In this document: one piece after another, positions 34,197-42,454 of the stretch
Position numbering within the stretch: position 1 is the stretch's first letter
Layout: every line of letters starts with the position of its first letter
From: UBA7803 sp036381275
GTDB taxonomy: Bacteria; Pseudomonadota; Gammaproteobacteria; Pseudomonadales; Azotimanducaceae
Length of the DNA stretch: 64,000 bases
Assembly: GCA_036381275.1 (NCBI GenBank)
Contig: DASVDC010000078.1
Span: forward strand, 8,944 to 72,943
Direction: 5' to 3'
Program-made: the position numbers and the translations under genes
Notes under the pieces: generated by a model
What the model was told of the DNA's origin: nothing
Database searches by the model: none
The model's input: only the letters and a program-made list of their open reading frames with translations

Positions 34197-34939
34197 ACGT
34201 ACTCGAGATCGAGGATCTGCACGTCAGGGTCGACGGCGGCGCGATCCTGCGCGGCCTCTCCCTGGTGATCGGGCCGGGCGAGGTGCACGCGATCATGGGC
34301 CCGAACGGCTCCGGCAAGAGTACGCTCGCGAACGTGCTGGCGGGACGTCCCGGGTACGAGGTCGAACGCGGTCGGATTCTGTTCCTCGGCCGCGACCTCA
34401 CCGCGCTCGAACCCGAAGAGCGCGCGCATCTCGGCCTGTTCCTGGCTTTCCAGTACCCGGTGGAAATTCCCGGGGTCAGCAACATGGAGTTCCTGAAGGG
34501 CGCGGTGGACAGCCTGCACGCCGCGCGCGGCCAGCCGCCCCTGTCGACGGTGGAGTTCATGAAGCGCGTGCGCGAGCTCGCCGGCAAGCTGCACCTCAGC
34601 CAGGAGTTCCTCCGGCGCGGCGTCAACGAGGGCTTCTCCGGCGGCGAGAAGAAGCGCAACGAGATTCTGCAGATGCTGCTGCTCGAGCCGCGCCTCGCGG
34701 TGCTCGACGAGACCGATTCCGGCCTCGACATCGACGCGCTGCAGGTGGTGGCCGAAGGCGTGAACGGTTTTCGCGGCCGGGACAACGCGGTGCTGCTGAT
34801 CACACACTACCAGCGTCTGCTGAATCACATCGTCCCGGATCGGGTGCACGTGCTGAGCGAGGGCCGCATCGTGCACTCCGGCGACCGGACCCTCGCGCTC
34901 GAGCTCGAAGAGCGGGGTTACGCATGGCTCGCGTCGTGA
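34193..34939 (+). CDS. sufC: Fe-S assembly ATPase SufC
   Basis: A 248-residue ABC-type ATPase. Walker A is GPNGSGKSTLA, the Q-loop is LAFQYP, the signature is GFSGGEKKRNEI, Walker B is LAVLDETDSGLD, and the H-loop is ITHY. SufC hydrolyses ATP to open the SufB-SufD interface during cluster assembly. There are no membrane segments, as expected. It overlaps sufB by four bases and sufD by sixteen. Confidence 0.96.
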   Translation: MNVLEIEDLHVRVDGGAILRGLSLVIGPGEVHAIMGPNGSGKSTLANVLAGRPGYEVERGRILFLGRDLTALEPEERAHLGLFLAFQYPVEIPGVSNMEFLKGAVDSLHAARGQPPLSTVEFMKRVRELAGKLHLSQEFLRRGVNEGFSGGEKKRNEILQMLLLEPRLAVLDETDSGLDIDALQVVAEGVNGFRGRDNAVLLITHYQRLLNHIVPDRVHVLSEGRIVHSGDRTLALELEERGYAWLAS

Positions 34940-36099
34940 GCTCGGTTGCGTTGCCCGAGGTCGGCCAGGTCATCGGCGCCCCGCTCCTGACGCGTGCCTG
35001 GATCGACCAGGAGCGAGTACGAGAGCGCGCCGGTGAGCACCTCGCCACCGGTCTCACCCGTGAGCTCTGGAAGTACACGCCGATCAAAGGCTTCCTCGAG
35101 GCCCTCGCGGAAACCCCGGCCGATTCGACGGCGACGATGGCAGGCGATGCCCAACCGGGTGTCCGAGCGGTGCCGTTCGCGGCGTTGACCGCCGAGGACG
35201 AGGTGGAAATCCGCCGCTCGATCGCCGGACGGCTGACCCCGGAGCGCCACGTGCTCGCCGACCTCGCGCTGCTGCGGGCGCGGCAGGGGTGGCTGATCGA
35301 GGTCTCCGGCGAGGTGGCGGAGCCGCTGGAAATCACGTTTCCGGCGCGCGGCATCGTGCCCGTGTTCGTCCATCTCGCGAGCCACGCATCGCTGACACTG
35401 GTGGAGCGGACCTGTCCGGAGCAACCCGACGCCGACGCGCGCGGCCTGCTCGCGCAGATCGTTCACGCCGAGCTCGCGCCCGGCGCGCGGCTCGTCCACG
35501 AACGCGCCGCCCTCGACGCCGACCGCGATCACTACGCCGCGGTGGGGATTCGCCTCGACCGCGATGCCCGCTATCGCTTGCGGCAGAGCGCCGTCGGCGG
35601 CCAGCGCCGCCGCCTCGAAGTGCATGCGATCCTCGACGGCGACGGTGCCGAGGTCGAGATGGACGGCGCGTATCTGGTGGAGAACCGCCGGCACCTGGAC
35701 CAGCAGCTCGTGGTCGAGCATCGCGCCGGTCATACCACGAGCCGGCAGAAGTTCCACGGCATCGCCGCCGGGAAGGGTCGCAGCGTCTTCAACGGCCGCA
35801 TCCACATCCATCCGCGGGCACCGCAGAGCGATGCCGCGCTGACCAACCGCAATCTGGCGCTGGCCCCGGATGCGGAAATGAACACCAAGCCGGAGCTCGA
35901 GATCTACACCGACGACGTGCGTTGCTCACACGGTGCCACCGTCGGGCAGATCGACGACCTGGCGCTCTTCTACCTGACCACACGCGGCATTCCGGTGGGC
36001 GAGGCGCGGCGGCTGCTCGCCCGCGGCTTCCTGCGCGACTGTCTGTCCGGCCGGCTCGCCGAGGCGACGCTCGCGCGCTTCCTGGAGGCCCTCGAGTGA
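34924..36099 (+). CDS. sufD: Fe-S cluster assembly protein SufD
   Basis: A 391-residue SufD, the SufB paralogue in SufBC2D. It shows the N-terminal WKYTPIKGFLEAL segment, the beta-helix core and the conserved CSHGATVGQ motif near the C-terminus (the family His needed for assembly), then LLARGFLRDCL. The ATG lies 16 bases inside the sufC stop region, and the sufS GTG overlaps its stop (GTGA), so the three are translationally coupled. The N-terminal third is less conserved, as usual. Confidence 0.94.
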   Translation: MARVVSSVALPEVGQVIGAPLLTRAWIDQERVRERAGEHLATGLTRELWKYTPIKGFLEALAETPADSTATMAGDAQPGVRAVPFAALTAEDEVEIRRSIAGRLTPERHVLADLALLRARQGWLIEVSGEVAEPLEITFPARGIVPVFVHLASHASLTLVERTCPEQPDADARGLLAQIVHAELAPGARLVHERAALDADRDHYAAVGIRLDRDARYRLRQSAVGGQRRRLEVHAILDGDGAEVEMDGAYLVENRRHLDQQLVVEHRAGHTTSRQKFHGIAAGKGRSVFNGRIHIHPRAPQSDAALTNRNLALAPDAEMNTKPELEIYTDDVRCSHGATVGQIDDLALFYLTTRGIPVGEARRLLARGFLRDCLSGRLAEATLARFLEALE

Positions 36100-37301
36100 G
36101 CATCGACCTGCGCGCCGATTTCCCGATCCTCGATCAGTCGGTGAACGGCGCTCGGCTCGTGTATCTGGACAGCGCCGCGACCACGCAGAAGCCGCGCGCG
36201 GTGATCGACGCCATGACGAGGTACTACGAGCGCGACAACGCCAACGTGCACCGCGCCGCCCACGCGCTCGCCGACCGTGCGACACGCGACTTCGAGAGCA
36301 GCCGGGAGAAGGTCCGGGAACTGATCAACGCCGAGCACGCGGCCGAAGTGATCTTCACCCGCGGCACCACCGAAGGCATCAACCTGGTCGCCAACGGACT
36401 CGCGCCGCGCCTCGGCAAGGGCGACGAGATTCTGATCTCGGTGATGGAGCACCACTCCAACATCGTACCGTGGCAGATGCTCTGCCAGCGCACCGGCGCG
36501 ACGCTGCGCGCCTGCGACGTCGACGACGCCGGCGACGTGGATCTGGACAGCTTCCACTCGCTTCTCGGGAAGCGCACGCGCCTGGTGGCGATCGGTCACG
36601 TCTCCAACGCGCTCGGCACGGTGAATCCGGTGGCCGACATCGTGCAGGCCGCGCATGCCGTCGGCGCGCTCGTGCTGCTCGACGGCGCTCAGGCGCTCGC
36701 GCATTTTCCGGTGGACGTGCGGGCCCTCGACTGCGATTTCTACGCGTTCTCGGCCCACAAGATGTTCGGCCCCACGGGGATCGGCGCGCTGTACGGCAAA
36801 AGGGCTCTGCTCGAGGAGATGCCGCCGTGGCAGGGCGGCGGCGAAATGATCGAGCACGTGACGCTCGAATCGAGCACGTATCAGGGCCTGCCGTACCGGT
36901 TCGAAGCGGGCACGCCGAACATCGCCGGCGCGGTGGGCTTCGGCGCCGCGGTCGACTACCTGCAGGGCCTGCCGCGCGATGCGCTGCTCGAACAGGAGCG
37001 ATCCCTCGTCGCGTACGCGGTGAGCGGCCTGAAGCAGATGCCCGGCGTGCGCCTCGTCGGCGAGCCGCGTGAGCGCAGCGCGATCGTCTCGTTCCTGGTC
37101 GACGGCAGCCATCCGAACGACATCGGCACGCTGCTCGATCAGCAGGGCGTCGCGGTGCGCACCGGCCACCACTGCGCGATGCCGCTGATGCAGCGCCTGA
37201 AGATCCCGGGAACCGTCCGCGCCGCGTTCAGTCTGTACAATGACAGGGCCGACGTCGATGCGCTGCTGCAGGCGCTCGAGAAGGCCCGGACGTTTCTGTG
37301 A
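36096..37301 (+). CDS. sufS: cysteine desulfurase SufS
   Basis: A 401-residue group II cysteine desulfurase. Lys222 in SAHKMFGPTG binds PLP, Cys360 in RTGHHCAMPLM forms the persulfide, and DSAATTQKP near the start and NVHRAAHALADRAT are classical. It supplies sulfur from L-cysteine to SufE and SufB. It starts with GTG overlapping the sufD stop. A 57-bp gap separates it from the sufA-like gene. Confidence 0.96.
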   Translation: MSIDLRADFPILDQSVNGARLVYLDSAATTQKPRAVIDAMTRYYERDNANVHRAAHALADRATRDFESSREKVRELINAEHAAEVIFTRGTTEGINLVANGLAPRLGKGDEILISVMEHHSNIVPWQMLCQRTGATLRACDVDDAGDVDLDSFHSLLGKRTRLVAIGHVSNALGTVNPVADIVQAAHAVGALVLLDGAQALAHFPVDVRALDCDFYAFSAHKMFGPTGIGALYGKRALLEEMPPWQGGGEMIEHVTLESSTYQGLPYRFEAGTPNIAGAVGFGAAVDYLQGLPRDALLEQERSLVAYAVSGLKQMPGVRLVGEPRERSAIVSFLVDGSHPNDIGTLLDQQGVAVRTGHHCAMPLMQRLKIPGTVRAAFSLYNDRADVDALLQALEKARTFL

Positions 37302-37358
37302 TTCGCTGCAACCGGATCTCTTGAACGCGAACGACACCAAACGGAACATCGATCAGCC

Positions 37359-37718
37359 ATGACTGTCGCCACCTTCGATCCCCTGGCCATCACCGTCAGC
37401 CCAGCCGCTCTCGAGCACCTGCGCCGACAGGTCGAGCGGTCCGATCGGCCGCATCTGCGGCTCGGCATCAAGGAGAGCGGCTGCAACGGCTACATGTACA
37501 CGCTGGATTTCATCGAGGCGCCCACGGACGGCGATCACCTCATCCGAGTCGACGACGGGTTGACGATCTGCGTCGGCGAAGAGGATCTGCCGCTCGTGCA
37601 GGGCACCGAGATCGACTACGTCACGGAGGGATTGAACGCGAGCCTCAAGTTCAAGAACCCGCGCGCGTCCACCTACTGCGGCTGCGGCGAGAGCTTCGCC
37701 GTGGGCGACGACTCCTAG
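37359..37718 (+). CDS. sufA: A-type Fe-S carrier (SufA/IscA family)
   Basis: A 119-residue HesB/IscA-family protein. The three cluster ligands are seen as SGCNGYMYTL and YCGCGESF. It would carry clusters from SufBCD to target enzymes. Its place inside the suf operon supports SufA, but ErpA-like use is possible because sequence alone separates these poorly. The ATG at 37359 follows the sufS stop by 57 bases. Confidence 0.88.
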   Translation: MTVATFDPLAITVSPAALEHLRRQVERSDRPHLRLGIKESGCNGYMYTLDFIEAPTDGDHLIRVDDGLTICVGEEDLPLVQGTEIDYVTEGLNASLKFKNPRASTYCGCGESFAVGDDS

Positions 37719-37727
37719 GACCGCCTC

Positions 37728-38255
37728 GTGGAGAAACGGCTCGTCGCCGTCCGCCGTGACTGCCCGGCGCGCCTGGTCCCGACAGGCGATCCGGTCACGA
37801 TCCGGGAAGGGACCTTCGTGACGCTGACCCAGAACCTCGGCGGCACGTTCACCGTCGTGGTCAACGGCAACATGGCCCGCGTGGACGGTGCCGACGCCGA
37901 CGCGCTCGGGTTCGAGCCGGAGCGACTCTCGTTCGAGCCTCGAGCCGACGGCAAGGTCGAACCGGAGCAGGTCCACCAGGCGCTCGCGACGGTCTACGAC
38001 CCGGAGATCCCGGTAAACATCGTCGATCTCGGCCTCGTCTACGACTGCCGCATCGACGACGACGGCCGCGTGCAGGTGCGGATGACGCTCACCGCGCCCG
38101 GATGCGGAATGGGGCCCGTGCTCGTGGAAGACGTGAAATCGCGTGTCGCCCAGGTGCCGAACGTGACGGGCGTCGACGTGGAGCTCGTATTCGACCCGCC
38201 GTGGTCCCGCGACATGATGAGCGAGGAGGCTCAGCTCGAGCTGGGCATCTACTGA
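37728..38255 (+). CDS. sufT: Fe-S cluster assembly protein SufT
   Basis: A 175-residue SufT. The N-terminal part (TIREGTFVTLTQNLGGTFTV) is the SufT-specific domain; from ~85 onward is a MIP18/DUF59 domain with the conserved VYDPEIPVNIVDLGLVYDCR, TLTAPGCGMGPVLVEDV and WSRDMMSEEA. SufT acts in cluster maturation under high demand. It starts with GTG nine bases after the sufA-like stop, and its stop overlaps the sufE ATG. Confidence 0.92.
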   Translation: MEKRLVAVRRDCPARLVPTGDPVTIREGTFVTLTQNLGGTFTVVVNGNMARVDGADADALGFEPERLSFEPRADGKVEPEQVHQALATVYDPEIPVNIVDLGLVYDCRIDDDGRVQVRMTLTAPGCGMGPVLVEDVKSRVAQVPNVTGVDVELVFDPPWSRDMMSEEAQLELGIY

Positions 38256-38686
38256 TGACCGAGCTGGACGCCAACCGAATCCGCCTCGACGAGATCCGCG
38301 ACGCGTTCGCGTTCTTCGACTCCTGGGAGGACCGGTACCGGTTCGTGATCGACCTCGGCAAGGAGCTGGCGAACCTCGACGACGTGCACAAGACCGAGCA
38401 GAACCTGGTGCGCGGTTGTCAGAGTCAGGTCTGGCTGGTCGCACGATACGAGCCGGCCGGCGGCGTGATGCATCTCGAGCTCGACAGCGACGCGCACATC
38501 GTGCGCGGGCTGATCGCCATCGTGCTCGCGGCCTACGATGGCCGAACGCCGCGGGAAATCCTCGATTTCGACATCGAGGGGCTGTTCGAGGAGCTCGATC
38601 TGCTGAAGCACCTCTCCCCCACCCGCGGCAACGGCCTGCGCGCGATGGTGGGCCGCATCAGAGAGATCGCCGCCGCGCACGCCTGA
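38255..38686 (+). CDS. sufE: sulfur acceptor SufE
   Basis: A 143-residue SufE. Cys55 in NLVRGCQSQVWLV is the persulfide acceptor; WEDRYRFVIDLGKEL and SPTRGNGLRAMVGRIRE are typical. It accepts sulfur from SufS and stimulates it. The ATG shares a base with the sufT stop (TGATG). It is the last gene of the suf operon; no T-rich terminator is evident in the ~30 bases that follow. Confidence 0.95.
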   Translation: MTELDANRIRLDEIRDAFAFFDSWEDRYRFVIDLGKELANLDDVHKTEQNLVRGCQSQVWLVARYEPAGGVMHLELDSDAHIVRGLIAIVLAAYDGRTPREILDFDIEGLFEELDLLKHLSPTRGNGLRAMVGRIREIAAAHA

Positions 38687-38717
38687 CGGCTGCCTCTCTC
38701 CGCGCGGCCGCGTTCGT

Positions 38718-38828
38718 TCAAACCGCCACGTTGATCGCGACCACGATGCTCGCGGCGATTCCCGCGAGCATCAGCAGAATCGCGGCCATCCGTCGGATCG
38801 TCAGCCGATCCTCAGTATCGTTGTCCAT
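38718..38828 (-). CDS. small single-pass membrane protein
   Basis: A 36-residue frame with a GGAGA ribosome site seven bases before the ATG (complement of 38826-38828). It begins MDNDTEDRLTIRRM and then forms one hydrophobic helix (AAILLMLAGIAASIVVAI). It is convergent with sufE. Composition and ribosome site favour a real gene; the function is unknown. Confidence 0.5.
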   Translation of the reverse strand: MDNDTEDRLTIRRMAAILLMLAGIAASIVVAINVAV

Positions 38829-38882
38829 GATTTCTCTCCGCAGAGGGAGCCGCGGTCCGGGCGGCTCCGGGTATGTCCTCGT

Positions 38883-38987
38883 TCACGACAGATGCCGCAC
38901 GCTCGAGCCGCCCTGCTTCGCCTTCTTCTCGCGGCGCTTCTCCTTGAGCGACTTCTTCGGCTGCTTCTTCGGTTTCTCCTTGCTCAC
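38883..38987 (-). CDS. small lysine-rich protein
   Basis: A 34-residue, strongly basic frame (MSKEKPKKQPKKSLKEKRRE, then KKAKQGGSSV). It starts with GTG (complement of 38985-38987) behind a near-perfect AGGAGG site five bases upstream, which is the main reason to call it. Small KxPKK-type proteins of this kind occur next to unrelated genes in several bacteria; nucleic-acid binding is plausible but not shown. Confidence 0.55.
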   Translation of the reverse strand: MSKEKPKKQPKKSLKEKRREKKAKQGGSSVRHLS

Positions 38988-39085
38988 GGTTGCCTCCTCT
39001 GCTTTCGACGCGCGCAGAGCGTCCCGGCCGACGATTCGGCCGCAGACGGATCTCCGAACGCGCAGGGAATCGAAGGGATGAAGGT

Positions 39086-39111
39086 GCCGGGCGGACGCCT
39101 GTCCGCCCGGC
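39086..39111. terminator. strong GC-rich hairpin
   Basis: A perfect 11-bp stem GCCGGGCGGAC/GTCCGCCCGGC with a GCCT loop. There is no T-tract on either side. It lies in a gene-poor stretch between two small minus-strand genes and could stop transcription from either direction. Confidence 0.45.
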
Positions 39112-39163
39112 TCAAGCCGGAATGGTGAGTGCGGTCCCCGAGATGCAGGCCGAACGGATGTGC

Positions 39164-39180
39164 AACATGTCCTGAATCAA
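39164..39180 (+). repeat. single degenerate copy of the 17-bp motif
   Basis: AACATGTCCTGAATCAA agrees with 15 of 17 positions of the motif found in arrays at 10.1-10.7 and 31.2-31.6 kb. No transposase remnant was noticed nearby, so this may be a chance or isolated copy. Confidence 0.4.
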
Positions 39181-39305
39181 CACGAGCTCGTGCAGAAGTC
39201 GATCCCTACCATACCCGGTCGGGCAGGAAAGGCAACCTCGTGGTCCGCTCGCTGATCCGTTGTTTCTCAGGAAAATCGCGGCTCTTCGTACCAGGTGCCG
39301 TCCGC

Positions 39306-39527
39306 TCAGGCTGCCGCGGGACCGGGATCGTCGCCGGGGTCCGGATCCTTCTCCGGCTCGTCTCTCCGCGCCCGCCGACGCAGCGCGTCGAGCGGCACCA
39401 CGTCGGCCTTTCCGGCGTTCCCGGTGGAGCCGTCGCCTCGCGCGCCGGCGCGCGTGCGGGAACGCGTCGGATCTTCGCGCTGACCGTCGTCACCGCCGTT
39501 GGGTGAACCGGATTCGTCGCACGTCAT
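39306..39527 (-). CDS. small hydrophilic protein of unknown function
   Basis: A 73-residue frame preceded by a perfect GGAGG six bases before the ATG (complement of 39525-39527). The protein is hydrophilic and Asp/Arg/Gly-rich (start MTCDESGSPNGGDDGQRED, later VVPLDALRRRARRDEPEKDP) and likely disordered. The ribosome site is the main support; competing frames in the same DNA lack one. Confidence 0.45.
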   Translation of the reverse strand: MTCDESGSPNGGDDGQREDPTRSRTRAGARGDGSTGNAGKADVVPLDALRRRARRDEPEKDPDPGDDPGPAAA

Positions 39528-39582
39528 CGATGACCTCCACCTTCGCCATTCGCAAGTGAGCCGCAGCGATCGGGAAAGCCAG

Positions 39583-39608
39583 AGCGGTGACGTCAGGCGT
39601 TCACCGCT
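39583..39608. repeat. inverted repeat upstream of the S9 peptidase
   Basis: AGCGGTGA and TCACCGCT form a perfect 8-bp stem with a 10-nt loop, about 155 bases before the peptidase start. It could be an operator or a transcription stop; nothing more can be said. Confidence 0.35.
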
Positions 39609-39763
39609 CCGGCGACGACATGCGAGATCGGTCGGTCGGTGTGTCGGCGGAAGCAGAGGATCATGCAGGCATGCTGGCCCGTACCCGGGTGCTTGTCAAA
39701 CCGGCCTTGCGCCGCACGGTGGGCTGACGTAGCGTTTCGGAGGATCGTCACCGGGAGGGGATC

Positions 39764-41734
39764 ATGCGGACCTCCGGCGCACTGCAACGCCTGATCCTCG
39801 GTGGTGCGCCGATGGCCGCCGTCAGCGCATTGCCCGCCCGAAGCGACCCGCCGCCCGCCGCGGCGTATGCAGCGCTGCCCCCGATCGCCGACATCGCCCT
39901 CTCGCCGGACGGAAAGCGGGCCGTAATGCTGCGCGCGATCGGCGAGACCTACCACGCGGTGCTGGCGGACTTCGCGAGCGGCGAAGCGCGACCGCTGATG
40001 GCGGCGGATCCCGACGCGTTCCTGTTCAACTGGTGCCGCTGGGCGAATCCGGAGCGCGTGATCTGCAGCATCCGCAGCTACGCGACGCTGCGCGCCGGAC
40101 AGATGCCGGATCGGGTCCGGCGCTATCGCGACGGCCGGACGGTGTTCACGCGCCTGCTCGCGGTGAACGCGGACGGCTCCGGCGTGCTGCAACTGGTGCC
40201 GGAGGCCGTGACCCGCGTCGGTGAGGACCTCGAGTGGAACTCGCCGGTGCAGGACACCGTCGTGAGCTGGCTCGACGACGACGCGGACCACGTGCTGATC
40301 CAGCTCCAGCGGGAAGGCGACCGCCCCTCGGTCTACCGCTTGAACGTCTACACCAATCGCCTGCACCGCGTGCGGCGGATGCACGACGCGGTGCTGCGCT
40401 GGTACGCCGATCGAAGCGGTGCGCTGCGCCTCGCCGGCGGCTACCGCGGCCTCACGCCGGTGGCGTTCGCGGTCCGTGGCAACCGGGTCACCGAGCTCGA
40501 CGTCACCGGCCTGACCGGCGTGCGCCCGCCGGCCGTGGCCGCGCTCGATCCCGGCGGAACGAGCGCGTACGTGTTCGCGAACAACGGGCGCGACACGCGC
40601 GCGCTGTATCGCATCGACATCGACAGCGGCCGGGTTCTCGAGACTGTGCACAGCGCCGCCGGCTACGACGTCGACGGGCGCCTGGTCTTGCACCCGGGCG
40701 AGGGCCGGCCGCTCGCGCTGCACTACAACGAGGAACGGCCGGTCACGGTCTGGTTCGACACCGAGCTCGCCGGCGAGCTCGAGCGGCTGCGGCAGGCGCT
40801 GCCGGGCGGTCCGGAGCACCTGCGCCTGGCGAGCCTCGACCGCTCCGCCGAGCGCTTCGTGTTCTCGACCGAGGGCGGCGCCACCCTGCCGCGCCTCTAC
40901 CTGTACGATCGCCGCACGCCCGACGAGCTGGTGCTGCTCGCGCAGGCCTATCCCGACGTGCCGCAGGCGCTGTCGACGCAGGCGGTGTCGTACCGGGCCC
41001 GCGACGGGCTGCGCATTCCCGCTTATCTGACGTTGCCGGCGGGGACTTCGAACCAACGCGTGCCGGCGATCGTGCTGCCGCACGGCGGACCCTGGTGGCG
41101 CGACGACGGCGGCTTCGACTACTGGGCGCAGTTTCTGGCGTCGCGCGGTTACGCGGTGTTGCAACCGAACTTTCGCGGATCCGCCGGCTACGGCGACCGC
41201 TTCCTCGCGGCCGGCTTCGAGCAGTGGGGACTCGCGATGCAGGACGATCTGCTGGACGGGCTCGACTGGCTGATCGAGCGCGGCATCGCCGATCCCGAAC
41301 GGGTGTGCTTCGTCGGCGGAAGCTACGGCGGCTACGCCGCGCTGGTGGCGGCGTTCCGCACACCGGAGCGGCTGCGCTGCGCAGTCGCGTTCGCCGGCGT
41401 CACCGATCTGGAGGATCTGGTGCGGCGGATGTGGCAGTTCCAGCTCGGGGAACTGTCCGTCGCCCGGGTTCAGGACGGTACCGCGCGCCGCGACGCGTCA
41501 CCGATCGAGCAGGTGGAGCGGATCGGCGTACCGCTGCTGATCGTGCACGGCGACCTCGACCGCAGCGTGATGATCGAACAGTCGCGCGATCTGGTAGAGG
41601 CGCTCGAGAAGGCAGGCAAGCCGCACCGCTACATCGAGCAGTCCAACGGCGATCACTTCCTGAGCCTGTACTCGCAGCGCCTCGAGTTTCTCGAGGCGCT
41701 GGAGGCTTTTCTCGCCCGGCACCTCGGGGGTTGA
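39764..41734 (+). CDS. S9 family (prolyl oligopeptidase-type) peptidase, exported
   Basis: A 656-residue serine peptidase. The first ~27 residues look like a signal peptide. Residues ~35-370 form the beta-propeller (for example IADIALSPDGKRAVML), and the hydrolase domain has Ser520 in GGSYGGY, Asp599 in HGDLDRS and His631 in NGDHFL, the complete triad. It should cut short peptides in the periplasm, acting as an acyl-aminoacyl or dipeptidyl peptidase. A GGGAGGGG ribosome site lies just before the ATG. The stop is five bases from the convergent DUF2802 gene. Confidence 0.9.
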   Translation: MRTSGALQRLILGGAPMAAVSALPARSDPPPAAAYAALPPIADIALSPDGKRAVMLRAIGETYHAVLADFASGEARPLMAADPDAFLFNWCRWANPERVICSIRSYATLRAGQMPDRVRRYRDGRTVFTRLLAVNADGSGVLQLVPEAVTRVGEDLEWNSPVQDTVVSWLDDDADHVLIQLQREGDRPSVYRLNVYTNRLHRVRRMHDAVLRWYADRSGALRLAGGYRGLTPVAFAVRGNRVTELDVTGLTGVRPPAVAALDPGGTSAYVFANNGRDTRALYRIDIDSGRVLETVHSAAGYDVDGRLVLHPGEGRPLALHYNEERPVTVWFDTELAGELERLRQALPGGPEHLRLASLDRSAERFVFSTEGGATLPRLYLYDRRTPDELVLLAQAYPDVPQALSTQAVSYRARDGLRIPAYLTLPAGTSNQRVPAIVLPHGGPWWRDDGGFDYWAQFLASRGYAVLQPNFRGSAGYGDRFLAAGFEQWGLAMQDDLLDGLDWLIERGIADPERVCFVGGSYGGYAALVAAFRTPERLRCAVAFAGVTDLEDLVRRMWQFQLGELSVARVQDGTARRDASPIEQVERIGVPLLIVHGDLDRSVMIEQSRDLVEALEKAGKPHRYIEQSNGDHFLSLYSQRLEFLEALEAFLARHLGG

Positions 41735-41739
41735 CCGGG

Positions 41740-42129
41740 TCAGGCGGCCCAGTTGCGCGTGCTCCGACCGTCGCGCTGGCGCGCCCGTCCGAGCGCGGCG
41801 AAGCGCAGCAGCCGGGTCTCGTCGTGGGAGAGGCGCAGCCGCTCGGCGACCTGCTCCAGCGACTCGCCCTCAGACAGGCCCTGCTGTGCCTGTGCGAGCA
41901 GATAGCGGCGGGACGGCTGGTGCGCTTCCTGCGGCGGCGACACCTGGCCGCGCAGCAACGCATCGAGCGTGTCCGCGACCCGCACGGAAGCCTCGGCGAA
42001 CGCCGCCACCTGCTCGTCGAGCCGGGCGGCTCGGCGTTCGGCACGGCGGGTCCGGGCGAAGCAGGCGAGGCAGGTCGCGAGACAGATCACGGCGGTCACG
42101 GCCGCCGGCGCGTATTCAAGCCAGCTCAT
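41740..42129 (-). CDS. DUF2802 family protein of the flagellar/chemotaxis locus
   Basis: A 129-residue protein: one membrane segment at ~8-28, a short coiled coil, and a C-terminal helix-turn-helix-like part (SEGESLEQVAERLRLSHDET). Homologous DUF2802 genes close the polar flagellar/chemotaxis cluster downstream of cheW in Pseudomonas. Here it follows motD directly, without cheW. The function is not established. Its ATG lies inside the end of the small gene at 42116, which implies coupling. Confidence 0.7.
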   Translation of the reverse strand: MSWLEYAPAAVTAVICLATCLACFARTRRAERRAARLDEQVAAFAEASVRVADTLDALLRGQVSPPQEAHQPSRRYLLAQAQQGLSEGESLEQVAERLRLSHDETRLLRFAALGRARQRDGRSTRNWAA

Positions 42130-42274
42130 CGATGCGTCCCGGGCGTTCGTTCGGGTCCTCGTTGCGCTTGTTCTGCGGCTGCCGCCGCCGCTCCTGTTCG
42201 CGCTGCCGGCCGCGCCCGCTCTCCTTGCGGGTCGGGTTCGGCCGCAGCGTCCAACCGATTCGGTCGATCGCCAT
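42116..42274 (-). CDS. small basic hydrophilic protein upstream of DUF2802
   Basis: A 52-residue frame (MAIDRIGWTLRPNPTRKESG, then Arg/Gln-rich, ending RIDELA). A GGGAGGA ribosome site sits about 8 bases before the ATG (complement of 42272-42274). The stop overlaps the start of the DUF2802 gene by 14 bases. It is charged, probably disordered, and not recognised. Overlap plus ribosome site make it a likely true gene. Confidence 0.55.
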   Translation of the reverse strand: MAIDRIGWTLRPNPTRKESGRGRQREQERRRQPQNKRNEDPNERPGRIDELA

Positions 42275-42416
42275 CGTCGGATCCTCCCTGTCGGGTGGCG
42301 CGATCCGCCGGGCGAACTACAACCTGTTTCCGTTCGCGATCCGGGACACCATTCGCCCGGCCGAGCAGACTCGGCAGAAGATCGCTCCTGCAGACAAGGT
42401 TAGCTCAGGATCGGCA

Positions 42417-42438
42417 GCGCGCCAGAACGCCGGCGCGC
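42417..42438. terminator. hairpin after motD
   Basis: GCGCGCC and GGCGCGC form a perfect 7-bp stem with an 8-nt loop, 17 bases downstream of the motD stop on the minus strand. There is no T-tract, so it is a weak terminator candidate that could attenuate transcription into the small gene and DUF2802. Confidence 0.4.
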
Positions 42439-42454
42439 CCATACGTGACCGGCG

